Shown here: positions 38,542 through 47,250 of the stretch, one piece after another | Layout of the letters: each line of letters opens with the position of its first letter | Numbering within the stretch: position 1 is the stretch's first letter | From: Microbacterium excoecariae | GTDB taxonomy: Bacteria; Actinomycetota; Actinomycetes; Actinomycetales; Microbacteriaceae | DNA: 64,000 bases | Assembly (NCBI RefSeq): GCF_011326725.1 | Contig: NZ_JAANCO010000001.1 | Span: 1,054,001-1,118,000 of the forward strand | Direction of reading: 5' to 3' | Notes under the pieces: model-generated | Database searches by the model: none | What the model was told of the DNA's origin: nothing | What the model saw: only the letters and a program-made list of their open reading frames with translations | Made by a program: the position numbers and the translations under genes

Positions 38542-39100
38542 CGACCGCCCTCTCCTGCAGCGCCTCGAGGCGCTCCTCATCGTCGCCGACGAGCCCATGA
38601 GCGTCGTCTCGCTCGCGACCGCCGTGAGCGCGCCGGTGGCCGCCGTGCGCCGGGCGCTCGCGCGGATCCGCGAGGAGTACGCGGGCGAGCACGGCCTGCC
38701 GCCGCGGGGCTTCGAGCTGCGCGAGGTCGCGGGCGGGTGGCGCGTGTACGTCCGGCCCGATCTCGACGCCGTCGTGACCGACTTCGTGGGCAGCCAGGCG
38801 CCCGCGCGCCTGTCGCAGGCGGCGCTCGAGACCCTCGCGGTCATCGCCTACAAGCAGCCCGTGACGCGCTCGCAGGTCGCCCAGATCCGCGCCGTGAACG
38901 TCGATTCCGTCGTGCGCACGCTCCTCGGCCGCGGCCTGATCACGGAGATCAGCGCGGATCCGGAGACGGGCGCCATGCACTACGGCACGACCGACCTGCT
39001 GCTGCAGAAGCTCGGGATCAATTCGATCGACGAGCTCCCGCCGATCTCGCCCCTGCTCGACGACGGCGCGAACGGCTTCGACGACATCGTGGGCGCGTGA
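38531..39100 (+). CDS. scpB: Segregation and condensation protein B
   Basis: 189 aa with two winged-helix domains and the conserved LSQAALETLAVIAYKQPVTRSQV segment. It dimerises and binds ScpA. Overlap with scpA implies coupled synthesis. A small hairpin follows. Confidence 0.95.
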   Translation: MTADDRPLLQRLEALLIVADEPMSVVSLATAVSAPVAAVRRALARIREEYAGEHGLPPRGFELREVAGGWRVYVRPDLDAVVTDFVGSQAPARLSQAALETLAVIAYKQPVTRSQVAQIRAVNVDSVVRTLLGRGLITEISADPETGAMHYGTTDLLLQKLGINSIDELPPISPLLDDGANGFDDIVGA

Positions 39101-39106
39101 ATCGCG

Positions 39107-39123
39107 GCCCGCTTTCTGCGGGC
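39107..39123 (+). terminator. Short hairpin after scpB
   Basis: GCCCGC (39107-39112), loop TTTCT, GCGGGC (39118-39123); a weak terminator or processing site without a T-run. A GGCGGATCCGCC palindrome follows at about 39130. Confidence 0.4.
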
Positions 39124-39198
39124 GGTCAGGCGGATCCGCCATGATGGAGTGTTGACCTCGCGCGTGCGGGGGAGGGACGGATCCGTGAGGAGAACGAG

Positions 39199-39972
39199 AT
39201 GAGCGATTCCGCCGAGGGCGTGCGCCTGCAGAAGGTGCTCGCGAACGCCGGCGTCGCGTCGCGTCGCGTCTCGGAGCAGCTCATCGTCGAGGGTCGCGTG
39301 CGCGTGAACGGCGAGGTCGTCTCCGAGCTCGGCTCGCGCATCGATCCCGCCACCGACCTCGTCGACGTCGATGGGCAGGCGGTCCAGCTCGACACCTCGA
39401 AGCGCTACGTCCTCCTCAACAAGCCCACGGGCGTCGTCAGCACGATGCGCGATGACCGCGGCCGGCGCGACCTGACCGAGTTCGTGCGCGACTTCGACGA
39501 GCGGCTCTATAACGTCGGCCGCCTCGACGCCGAGACCTCCGGGCTCCTCGTGCTCACGAACGACGGCGAGCTCGCGAATGTCCTCGCCCACCCGCGCTAC
39601 GGCGTGACGAAGGTCTACATCGCGCGCGTGACGGGCGAGGTCCAGCCGAAGACCCTCGCGACGCTCACGCGCGGGATCGAGCTGGAGGACGGGCCGATCC
39701 GGGCCGACAAGGCGCGGATCCTCGACACCTCCCGCGGCTCGAGCCTCGTCGAGCTGACGCTGCACTCGGGGCGCAACCGCATCGTGCGGCGCATGATGGC
39801 GGCCGTCGGGCACCCCGTCACGGAGCTCGTGCGGCGCCAGTTCGGGCCGCTGCACCTCGGGACGCTGCAGGCGGGCCGCGTGCGCGAACTCGATAAGGTG
39901 GAGCGCGGCGCCCTGCTGACCCTGTCGCGTCAGGCGGCGGCGGACGCGCCCGGCGACAAGGAGGCCTCGTGA
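39199..39972 (+). CDS. rluB: Ribosomal large-subunit pseudouridine synthase (RluB family)
   Basis: 257 aa. N-terminal S4 domain (VRLQKVLANAGVASRRVSEQLIVEGRV) and RsuA-type catalytic domain with the Asp in VGRLDAETSGLLVLTND. GAGGAG precedes the ATG. It follows scpB as in M. tuberculosis. The exact uridine is assigned by family only. Confidence 0.9.
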   Translation: MSDSAEGVRLQKVLANAGVASRRVSEQLIVEGRVRVNGEVVSELGSRIDPATDLVDVDGQAVQLDTSKRYVLLNKPTGVVSTMRDDRGRRDLTEFVRDFDERLYNVGRLDAETSGLLVLTNDGELANVLAHPRYGVTKVYIARVTGEVQPKTLATLTRGIELEDGPIRADKARILDTSRGSSLVELTLHSGRNRIVRRMMAAVGHPVTELVRRQFGPLHLGTLQAGRVRELDKVERGALLTLSRQAAADAPGDKEAS

Positions 39973-41084
39973 CGGACGACACGCGCGCACCCGCGCTCGC
40001 CGCCCGCGTCTCCGGCACCGTCCGCGTCGTCGGCGCCGGCCTGCTCGGCTCCAGCATCGGGCACGCCCTCACCCCGCTCGGCGTCGACGTCGCGCTGAGT
40101 GACACATCGCCCGCGCAGCTGCGCCTCGCGATCGACTACGGCGCCGGCCGCGCCGCGACGGACGCCGACGACCCCGCCCTCGTCGTCGTGTGCACGCCGC
40201 CCGACGTGGTCGCGGACACCGTCGCCGCGGAGCTGGCGCGCTATCCCCGGGCCGTCGTGACCGACGTCGCCTCCGTGAAGCTGGATCCGCTCCGCGACCT
40301 CCGGGCCCGCGGCATCGACCTCACGCACTACATCGGCTCCCACCCCATGGCGGGCCGCGAGCGCGGCGGCGCGATCTCCGCGCGCGCCGACATCTTCGCG
40401 GGCCGGCCGTGGGTGATCTGCCGCGACGAGGAGACCCCGGCGGGCGACCTGGCGATCGTCGAGGCGCTCGCGCTCGATCTCGGAGCCACCCCCGTCGAGA
40501 TGACGCCGGAGGAGCACGACCGCTCCGTCGCGCTCGTCTCGCACGTGCCGCAGGTGGTCGCCTCGCTGCTCGCGGCGCGGTTCGCGAGCGCGCCCGAGGC
40601 GTCGCTCGCGCTCGCGGGCCAGGGCGTGCGCGACACGACGCGCATCGCGCACTCGGCGCCCGAGCTGTGGGTGCAGATCCTCGCGGCGAACGCGGATCCG
40701 GTGGTCGAGCAGCTCGACCTGATGGCGGCCGACCTCGCGCGCGTGGCCGACGCGCTGCGCGCCCCGGACGCCCCCGGCTCCCGTCGCACGGCGGCCGACG
40801 CGATGCGTCAGGGCAACGTCGGCGTCGCGCGCCTGCCCGGCAAGCACGGCCAGAAGCGCCGCTTCGAGAGCTTCGTCGTCATGGTGGACGACGCGTCCGG
40901 TCAGCTGGGGCGCCTGTTCGGCGACCTGGGCGAGCTGGGCGTGAACGTGGAGGACCTGCGCCTCGAGCACTCGCCGGGGGCCCCGCTGGGCCTCGCCGAG
41001 ATCTCGGTCGATCCGGCCACGCTCGAGGCGGCCGTCGATGGCATGTCGGCGCGCGGATGGCGGATTGCGGGGACCAGTGACTGA
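39969..41084 (+). CDS. tyrA: Prephenate dehydrogenase
   Basis: 371 aa. NAD-binding motif VRVVGAGLLGSSIGHAL, GSHPMAGRERGG and the conserved DRSVALVSHVPQVVA region. It makes 4-hydroxyphenylpyruvate for tyrosine. The C-terminal part (about 300-371, FVVMVDDASGQLGRLFGDLGE) is an ACT-like domain, so feedback control by an aromatic amino acid is likely. GTGA overlap with rluB. Confidence 0.92.
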   Translation: MTDDTRAPALAARVSGTVRVVGAGLLGSSIGHALTPLGVDVALSDTSPAQLRLAIDYGAGRAATDADDPALVVVCTPPDVVADTVAAELARYPRAVVTDVASVKLDPLRDLRARGIDLTHYIGSHPMAGRERGGAISARADIFAGRPWVICRDEETPAGDLAIVEALALDLGATPVEMTPEEHDRSVALVSHVPQVVASLLAARFASAPEASLALAGQGVRDTTRIAHSAPELWVQILAANADPVVEQLDLMAADLARVADALRAPDAPGSRRTAADAMRQGNVGVARLPGKHGQKRRFESFVVMVDDASGQLGRLFGDLGELGVNVEDLRLEHSPGAPLGLAEISVDPATLEAAVDGMSARGWRIAGTSD

Positions 41085-41763
41085 GACATTTTTCGTCGGG
41101 ATCGACGGGCCGGCCGGCTCGGGCAAGTCGAGCGTCTCGAAGGAGGCGGCGCGCCGCCTCGGCTTCGGGTATCTCGACACGGGCGCCGTGTACCGGGCGC
41201 TCGCGTGGCACGTGCGCGACGCGGGCGCGACGACGGAGGACCCGGGCGCGGTCGAGGCCGCGTTCGAGACCTTCCGCCCGGAGATCGGCCTGGATCCGGA
41301 TCAGCGCTCGGTGCGCGTGGACGGCGTCGACGTGACCGCGGCGATCCGCACCCCGGAGACGACCGCGGCGGTCGCGGGCGTGGCCCGGACGCTCCCCGTG
41401 CGCGAGAAGATCAACGCGCTGTTCCGCGAGATCGTGCGGCGCGCGAAGGCCCCCGGCGTCATCGTCGAGGGCCGCGACATCACGACCGTCGTGGCGCCCG
41501 ACGCGCCCGTGCGGATCCTCCTCACCGCCCACCCGGAGGTGCGCGCGGCCCGCCGCAGCGCCGAGATGGGCGCCGAGGACGTCGCCGCCGTCGCGGAGGC
41601 CATGCGCCGCCGCGACGCGAGCGACTCGACCGTCGTGGACTTCCTGAACGCCGCCGACGGCGTGACGGCGGTCGACACGACCCACCTGGATTTCGACCAG
41701 TCCGTCGAGGCCGTGCTCGCGGTCATCGACGAACGACTCAAGGGAGGCCGAGATGGCCGCTGA
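41077..41763 (+). CDS. cmk: Cytidylate kinase
   Basis: 228 aa. P-loop [21 protein letters not shown]; phosphorylates CMP and dCMP. The GTG at 41077 overlaps the tyrA end by 8 nt. Its end overlaps der by 11 nt. Confidence 0.94.
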   Translation: MTETFFVGIDGPAGSGKSSVSKEAARRLGFGYLDTGAVYRALAWHVRDAGATTEDPGAVEAAFETFRPEIGLDPDQRSVRVDGVDVTAAIRTPETTAAVAGVARTLPVREKINALFREIVRRAKAPGVIVEGRDITTVVAPDAPVRILLTAHPEVRAARRSAEMGAEDVAAVAEAMRRRDASDSTVVDFLNAADGVTAVDTTHLDFDQSVEAVLAVIDERLKGGRDGR

Positions 41764-43291
41764 CAACGAATACGACACCCCCGACGCGCCGGACGCCCCG
41801 GACGCGCTCGCGGAGCGCCTCGACGAGCTCGACGACGACCTCATGGACCAGCGCGCGGCGACGCTGCGCGAGTCGCTGTCCGACTACGAGCTCGACGACG
41901 AGGACGCCGAGCTGCTCGCCGGGATCACGGTCGGCGAGGACGGCATCGAGTACCTGCCCGCCCTCCCGGTCGTCGCGATCGTCGGGCGCCCCAACGTGGG
42001 CAAGTCCGCGCTCGTGAACCGGATCCTCGGGCGCCGCGAGGCGGTCGTGGAGGACACTCCGGGCGTCACGCGCGACCGCGTGACCTACAAGGCCGAGTGG
42101 CTCGACCGGCGCTTCTCCGTCGTCGACACCGGCGGGTGGGAGCCCGACGCGAAGGGCATCGACCGTTCGGTCGCCGCGCAGAGCGAGGTCGCGATCGACC
42201 TGGCCGACGTCATCCTCTTCGTCGTCGACTCGCGCGTGGGCGCGACCTCGACCGACGAGCACGTCGTGCGCCTGCTGCGCAAGACGGACAAGCCGGTCTT
42301 CCTCGTCGCGAACAAGGTCGACGACGCCTCGCACGAGGCCGAGGCGGCCGCGTTGTGGAACCTGGGCCTCGGCGAGCCGCACCCCGTCTCCGCGATCCAC
42401 GGCCGCGGCGTCGCCGATCTGCTCGACGCCGTCATGGCGAAGACGCCCACCGTCTCGGCGGTCGCGAAGAACGAGATCGGCGGCCCCCGCCGCGTCGCGA
42501 TCCTCGGGCGCCCGAACGTCGGCAAGTCCTCGCTGCTGAACAAGGCCGCGGGCGAGGAGCGCGTCGTCGTGAATGACCTCGCGGGCACCACGCGCGATCC
42601 GGTGGACGAGGTCGTCGAGCTCGGCGGGAAGAAGTGGACGCTCGTCGACACCGCCGGCATCCGCCGCCGGGTCCACATGGCGCAGGGCGCCGACTTCTAC
42701 GCGAGCCTGCGCACCTCGACCGCGCTCGAGAAGGCCGAGGTGGCCGTCGTCGTGCTCGACGTCACCGAGCCCATCAGCGAGCAGGACGTGCGGATCATCG
42801 ACCTCGTGCTCGAGTCGGGCCGCGCTCTCGTCCTCGCCTTCAACAAGTGGGACATGCTCGACACCCCCGAGATGGAGGACAAGGAGCGCCGTCGCTTCCT
42901 CGAGCGCGAGATCGAGCAGGACCTCGCGCACGTCGCGTGGGCGCCCCGCGTGAACATCTCCGCCAAGACGGGGCGCCGCCTCGACAAGCTCGTCCCCGCG
43001 CTCGAGACGGCGCTGGAGAACTGGGACCGCCGGATCCCCACGGGCAAGCTCAACGCCTTCCTCACGGAGCTCGTCGCCGAGCACCCGCACCCCCTGCGGG
43101 GCGGCAAGCAGCCGCGGATCCTCTTCGGCACGCAGGCGTCGACGCGCCCGCCGACATTCGTGCTGTTCACGACCGGGTTCCTCGACCCGGGCTACCGGCG
43201 CTTCATCCAGCGCCGGCTGCGCGAGCTGTACCCGTTCGAGGGCACCCCGATCGTCGTCAACATGCGCGTGCGCGAGCGCCGGAAGCGCTGA
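41753..43291 (+). CDS. der: Ribosome-associated GTPase Der (EngA)
   Basis: 512 aa with two tandem G domains, each with GRPNVGKS (near residues 82 and 253), NKxD motifs ([14 protein letters not shown]) and a C-terminal KH-like domain. It acts in 50S assembly. The first ~70 residues form an acidic extension typical of actinobacterial Der. AAGGGAGG precedes the ATG. Confidence 0.95.
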   Translation: MAADNEYDTPDAPDAPDALAERLDELDDDLMDQRAATLRESLSDYELDDEDAELLAGITVGEDGIEYLPALPVVAIVGRPNVGKSALVNRILGRREAVVEDTPGVTRDRVTYKAEWLDRRFSVVDTGGWEPDAKGIDRSVAAQSEVAIDLADVILFVVDSRVGATSTDEHVVRLLRKTDKPVFLVANKVDDASHEAEAAALWNLGLGEPHPVSAIHGRGVADLLDAVMAKTPTVSAVAKNEIGGPRRVAILGRPNVGKSSLLNKAAGEERVVVNDLAGTTRDPVDEVVELGGKKWTLVDTAGIRRRVHMAQGADFYASLRTSTALEKAEVAVVVLDVTEPISEQDVRIIDLVLESGRALVLAFNKWDMLDTPEMEDKERRRFLEREIEQDLAHVAWAPRVNISAKTGRRLDKLVPALETALENWDRRIPTGKLNAFLTELVAEHPHPLRGGKQPRILFGTQASTRPPTFVLFTTGFLDPGYRRFIQRRLRELYPFEGTPIVVNMRVRERRKR

Positions 43292-43311
43292 GCGCGCGCG
43301 AGGCATGACGC

Positions 43312-43335
43312 CCCGCGTCCCGAAAGGGGCGCGGG
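43312..43335 (+). terminator. Stem-loop after der
   Basis: A 10-bp stem (43312-43321 with 43326-43335, one G-T pair) with loop GAAA closes the parA-der gene string. Confidence 0.7.
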
Positions 43336-43350
43336 CCGTGTGCTGTGCCG

Positions 43351-43356
43351 TAGGTT
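43351..43356 (+). promoter_or_regulatory. -10 element TAGGTT, leaderless promoter
   Basis: TAGGTT lies 6 nt before the GTG of the NUDIX-NYN gene. Confidence 0.5.
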
Positions 43357-43362
43357 GGGAGC

Positions 43363-44319
43363 GTGACGACGAGTAGGAACCCCGGGGACGCCTGGGTAGA
43401 GGCCCCCGACGGATCCCGGTACTGGGGTCTGTTCGGCGCGGCGGGCCTCCTCGCGCACGATCCGGCGCGCGGCGTGCTTCTGCAGCACCGCGTCGGCTGG
43501 AGCCACTTCGGCGGCACGTGGGGGATCCCGGGCGGCGCCCTGCACGAGGGCGAGACGCCGCTCGCGGGCGCGCTCCGCGAGGCGGGTGAGGAGGCGGGCG
43601 TGCCCCGCGGATCCGTCGTGCCGCGCGCCGAGCACGTGTACGACGTCGCCGACCTCTGGCGCTACACGACGGTGATCGCCGACGTCGCGGAGCCGTTCGA
43701 GCCCGTCATCAGCGACCCCGAGTCGCTCGAGCTCGCGTGGGTGCCGGTCGACGAGGTCGACCAGCTGGAGCTGCACCCGGGGTTTGCGGCCTCCTGGCCC
43801 ACCCTCCGCGCCGCGCTCGGCGTGCGTCCCGTCGTCCTCGTGGACGCCGCGAACGTCGTCGGATCCGTGCCGGACGGCTGGTGGAAGGACCGGCGCGGGG
43901 CCGCCGAGAAGCTCCGGGGCCGGCTGGAGGCGCTCGCCGCGGCGGGCGTCGACGCCGACGCGCTGGGGCTCGAGCTGTTCTGGTGGCACCCGATCATCGC
44001 GACCGTCGTCGAGGGGCAGGCCCGCGACGTCGGCGCCGGCACCGGCGCGGTCGCCGTGTTCCGGGCCGAGGCGTCCGGCGACGACGAGATCGTGGCGCGG
44101 GCCGAGGCGATGGTCGAGGCCGGACTCGACCTGACCGTCGTCACGAGCGACCGCGAACTGCAGGGGCGCGTCGAGGCGCTCGGCGCGCGCGTGCGCGGGG
44201 CCCGGTGGTTGCGCGACCAGCTCCCGCCGGCGGATCCGGGCGCGTCCGACGCGGTGACGGAGGCCGGCATGTGGACGGTGACGGGCGTCGTCGCGATGAT
44301 CAACGCCCTCTGGGGCTGA
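43363..44319 (+). CDS. NUDIX hydrolase-NYN nuclease fusion
   Basis: 318 aa. Residues ~20-150 form a NUDIX domain with box GGALHEGETPLAGALREAGEEAGV. Residues ~155-295 resemble a NYN (PIN-like) RNase domain: VVLVDAANVVGSVPDGWW, acidic residues in ASGDDEIVARAEAM and TVVTSDRELQGRV. A domain pair joining nucleotide clean-up with an RNase. Metal-binding Asp residues of the NYN core appear kept. Substrates unknown. The stop abuts the convergent S4 gene. Confidence 0.8.
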   Translation: MTTSRNPGDAWVEAPDGSRYWGLFGAAGLLAHDPARGVLLQHRVGWSHFGGTWGIPGGALHEGETPLAGALREAGEEAGVPRGSVVPRAEHVYDVADLWRYTTVIADVAEPFEPVISDPESLELAWVPVDEVDQLELHPGFAASWPTLRAALGVRPVVLVDAANVVGSVPDGWWKDRRGAAEKLRGRLEALAAAGVDADALGLELFWWHPIIATVVEGQARDVGAGTGAVAVFRAEASGDDEIVARAEAMVEAGLDLTVVTSDRELQGRVEALGARVRGARWLRDQLPPADPGASDAVTEAGMWTVTGVVAMINALWG

Positions 44320-44694
44320 CTACAGCCCGCCGCGGAGTCGGTCGATCTCGCGCCGGTCGCGCTTGGTCGGACGGCCCGCGCCGCGCTCGCGCGTGACGAT
44401 GGGCGCGACGAACTCGCGCGGCGGCGGGGGAGGCGTGCGATCCTCGTAGGCCTCGGCGGCCAGCGGCGCGCCGACGCGCTTGAGGAGCAGCTTCTGCACG
44501 CCGAGGATCCGGTCGAATCCCGCGATCCGCGCGCGCACCTCGTCGCCGGGCTTGACGTTGTAGGAGGCCTTGACGGGGTCGCCGTTCACGCGCACGTGCC
44601 CGCCGCGGATGGCGGTCGTCGCGGCCGACCGGGTCTTGTAGACGCGCACGGCCCAGAGCCACACGTCGATGCGCACGGAGGACGGTTCGCTCAT
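44320..44694 (-). CDS. S4-domain RNA-binding protein (Hsp15-like)
   Basis: 124 aa. S4 domain at residues ~8-65 (RIDVWLWAVRVYKTRSAATTAIRGGHVRVNG), then a proline-rich linker and a basic tail with RPTKRDRREIDRL. Hsp15-like proteins bind stalled 50S-peptidyl-tRNA complexes. The ATG at 44694 is chosen by the S4 family start. Confidence 0.85.
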   Translation of the reverse strand: MSEPSSVRIDVWLWAVRVYKTRSAATTAIRGGHVRVNGDPVKASYNVKPGDEVRARIAGFDRILGVQKLLLKRVGAPLAAEAYEDRTPPPPPREFVAPIVTRERGAGRPTKRDRREIDRLRGGL

Positions 44695-44842
44695 CCGTCC
44701 ATTCTGTCTCAGAGCGGGGTGTCGACGACGTGTGTTTCGCGGATCCGACGGGGTGACCGCGAGGATCGCCCGGCGGAGCGCGCCGAAGGGGGATCCGCGC
44801 GGGGGCCTGGCCGGTCGCCGGCTCCGGTGGGACGATGGGGCC

Positions 44843-45268
44843 ATGAACCGCATGCAGGACCGCAATGAGCGGATCATCGAGGAGTTTCGCGCGCACGACG
44901 GCACGGTCGCGACGGGCGGTTTCGGCCGCAACCTCGTGCTGCTGCACCACGTCGGGGCGCGCTCTGGCGCGGAGCGCGTGACCCCGGTCATGGCGCTGCG
45001 GCCGGGGGAGGGCGTGTGGCTGATCGCGGCATCGAAGGCGGGCGCGCCCGAGCAACCCGCGTGGTTTCACAACCTCCTCGCTCACCCGGAGGTGCTGATC
45101 GAGGAGCCCGGGCGCGGAACGATCGCCGTGATCGCGGAGGCGCTCGAGGGGGCGCAGCGCGACCAGGCCTGGCGGCTGTTCACGGAGGCGAGCGACGCGT
45201 TCCTCGGCTACGAGAAGCGCACCGACCGCGTCATCCCCGTGTTCGTCCTGCGGATCCGCGAGCCTTGA
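44843..45268 (+). CDS. Nitroreductase/deazaflavin (F420)-dependent oxidoreductase family protein
   Basis: 141 aa. Ddn-like split-barrel protein: LLHHVGARSGAERVTPVMAL, WLIAASKAGAPEQPAWFHNLLAHPEVLIE. Relatives reduce substrates with F420H2 or bind quinones. The start could also be ATG 44852. It is divergent from the S4 gene and lies just before tRNA-Pro. Confidence 0.82.
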   Translation: MNRMQDRNERIIEEFRAHDGTVATGGFGRNLVLLHHVGARSGAERVTPVMALRPGEGVWLIAASKAGAPEQPAWFHNLLAHPEVLIEEPGRGTIAVIAEALEGAQRDQAWRLFTEASDAFLGYEKRTDRVIPVFVLRIREP

Positions 45269-45357
45269 CGCGCCCGGCCCGCGCCCGAATTAGCGACCCC
45301 GCGGCGCGTCGGGTAGACTTCTTGAGTTGCCCCGCGGGGTGACGACAAACCGAATAA

Positions 45358-45431
<74 letters not shown>

Positions 45432-45434
45432 CAA

Positions 45435-45470
45435 AAAGCCCTGGTGAGAGGTAACTTTCATCAGGGCTTT
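45435..45470 (+). terminator. Terminator of tRNA-Pro
   Basis: AAAGCCCTG (45435-45443) pairs with CAGGGCTTT (45462-45470), 4 nt after the tRNA. Confidence 0.78.
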
Positions 45471-45569
45471 GTCGTATCTGGACGTGGTCACTGGCTGGTC
45501 CACTTCCCTCATCCCCCCGTCCTGGTCGTTGGAGCCTGACCCGCTTTTCCGGACACCAACTTTGAGGCG

Positions 45570-45881
45570 ATGATCGTCTCGGAAGGAGTCCGTGAGATGC
45601 CTGCTGCCCACCCGCCGGAGTTCCGGCGTCGAGCCCTCGATCTCGTTGCCCAGGGCAACCCTGTCGCGCAGACCGCGCGTGACCTCGGGATCAGCGAGTC
45701 GTGCCTTCGGAACTGGATGAACCGTGACGCGGTCGACTCCGGCCGTAAGGCCGGGGTCACGACCGATGAGCACAGGGAGCTCGTCGAGCTGCGTCGCCGG
45801 AACCGGGTGCTGGAGATGGAGATCGAGATCCTCAAGCGCGCGTCGGCGTACTTCGCGAGGGAGAACGTGCTCCCAAAATAG
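45570..45881 (+). CDS. IS3-family transposase OrfA
   Basis: 103 aa (or 94 from ATG 45597). Helix-turn-helix EFRRRALDLVAQGNPVAQTARDLGISESCLRNWM, then a leucine-zipper stretch HRELVELRRRNRVLEMEIEILKRASAYF. It binds IS ends. It ends at the slippery CCCAAAA (45872-45878). Confidence 0.92.
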   Translation: MIVSEGVREMPAAHPPEFRRRALDLVAQGNPVAQTARDLGISESCLRNWMNRDAVDSGRKAGVTTDEHRELVELRRRNRVLEMEIEILKRASAYFARENVLPK

Positions 45882-46753
45882 GGTTCCGGCTGGTCCAGGA
45901 GCTCGCCACCGACGGGATTCCCGTCGCGGTGGCCTGCCGGTTCCTGAACGTCTCGAAATCCGGCTACTACGAGTGGAGCAGTCGGCCACCCTCACCTCGG
46001 GCGGTCGCGGATGCGGAGCTGACGACCACGATCCGTCAAATCCACGCCGACTCGCGGGAGACGTATGGTGCTCCGCGGGTGCTTGCCGAGCTGCGGCTCG
46101 GGCTCGGGGCTCACGTCGGCCGCAAGCGCGTCGCCCGGCTGATGCGGATCGATGGGCTCGTGGGCGTCTCGCATCGCCGGAAGCGGCGCGGGTGGAAGCC
46201 CGATACTGCCACGCACAAGGACCTCGTGAAGCGGCAGTTCCGTGCCGACGCGCCCAACCGGCTGTGGTTCTGCGACATCACGCCGCACCGCGCGAAAGAC
46301 GGATGGGTCTACTGCGCCGCCGTGATCGACGCGTACTCGCGGCGGATCGTGGGGTGGTCGATCTCGGATCGGATCACCGCTGAGATCGTCGTAGACGCGC
46401 TCGAGATGGCCCGCTGGCGTCGCCGACCCGAACCGGGAACCGTGGTCCACGCGGACCGAGGAGCGCAATACACCTCATGGCTTTTCGTGCACCGGCTGCG
46501 GCAAGCCGGCCTGCTCGGATCGATGGGACGCGTCGCGTCCAGCGTCGACAACGCACTCATCGAGAGCTTCTGGTCAACGATGCAACGCGAGCTCCTCGAC
46601 CGGTCGACTTGGGCCTCGAAGGCGGAACTGTCGTCGGCGATGTTTGAGTGGATCGAAGCGTTCTACAACCCCACCCGCCGGCACACCGCGCTAGGCAACC
46701 TCAGCCCAGTGGAGTTCGAACGACTTCACATCCCCGCCGCAACCGCGGCATGA
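45878..46753 (+). CDS. IS3-family transposase OrfB (via -1 frameshift)
   Basis: About 290 aa read in the -1 frame after C-CCA-AAA. Integrase core with DDE residues in RLWFCDITPH, VVHADRGAQYTS and NALIESFWSTMQRE. An ATG-type start at 45929 (MACRFLNVSKSGYYEW) exists, but family members are made as OrfAB. The reading frame looks intact, so the element may be active. Confidence 0.9.
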   Translation: MGFRLVQELATDGIPVAVACRFLNVSKSGYYEWSSRPPSPRAVADAELTTTIRQIHADSRETYGAPRVLAELRLGLGAHVGRKRVARLMRIDGLVGVSHRRKRRGWKPDTATHKDLVKRQFRADAPNRLWFCDITPHRAKDGWVYCAAVIDAYSRRIVGWSISDRITAEIVVDALEMARWRRRPEPGTVVHADRGAQYTSWLFVHRLRQAGLLGSMGRVASSVDNALIESFWSTMQRELLDRSTWASKAELSSAMFEWIEAFYNPTRRHTALGNLSPVEFERLHIPAATAA

Positions 46754-46914
46754 TCAACAAACAAGAACCGTCCGGGAAACCGGGTCAGGCTCCAGCAGGT
46801 CGGGGCTGAGGTGTCTGGTCGACTCCTTAACTCTAGAGGCTCCGTGGTCTCTGCACGAGTGGGCTCAAGCCCGGTCGGCTGATCTGCTTCTCGGCAACGG
46901 AGAAGGAGTGCATC

Positions 46915-47046
46915 ATGGCGAAGTCATCGTCACGGTCGTCCAAGCCATCGAAGGCCTCGCTGAGCAAGGCGGGACGGACGCTCGCGTCCAACTCGTCGAG
47001 CAAGCCGGCCAAGCCGAAGGCGGGCTCGACGCTCGGCAAGGGCTGA
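46915..47046 (+). CDS. Small basic Lys/Ser/Ala-rich protein (43 aa)
   Basis: A 43-residue frame, MAKSSSRSSKPSKASLSKAG at the start, with AGAAGGAG 6-7 nt before the ATG and its own terminator. Two KAGxTL repeats (KAGRTL, KAGSTL) occur in the second half. It has 11 Lys/Arg and no acidic residues. Similar tiny basic proteins occur in actinobacteria; the role may be DNA or RNA binding. Not clearly assignable. Confidence 0.65.
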   Translation: MAKSSSRSSKPSKASLSKAGRTLASNSSSKPAKPKAGSTLGKG

Positions 47047-47054
47047 GCATCCTC

Positions 47055-47081
47055 GGGGTCGACGGCGTTGCCGTCGACCCC
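47055..47081 (+). terminator. Terminator of the small basic gene
   Basis: A perfect 12-bp stem (47055-47066 with 47070-47081) and a 3-nt loop, 8 nt after the stop. It supports the reality of the small gene. Confidence 0.8.
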
Positions 47082-47250
47082 CTCTGCTGTGACCACCCCC
47101 GTCAACTGCCCCGACATGGTCTGCTTGGGTCGCGCAGTTGGCGCCTCTCGTGCGGGGACCGAAGCGCGTGCGATCACTGGTGCTCTAGTGCATCTTGGCG
47201 CCGACGGCGGTGAATTCATGCGGGTGGGCGCTGCGTGATAGATATGGCTG

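Larger units (their letters stand above)
45530..46794 (+). mobile_element. IS3-family insertion sequence, 1265 bp
   Basis: Imperfect 25-bp terminal inverted repeats, left 45530-45554 and right 46770-46794, both starting TGGAGCCTGACCCG. Two overlapping frames orfA and orfB are joined by a likely -1 frameshift. Flanking bases do not show a clear 3-5 bp target duplication, so one side may have been altered after insertion. Confidence 0.92.
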
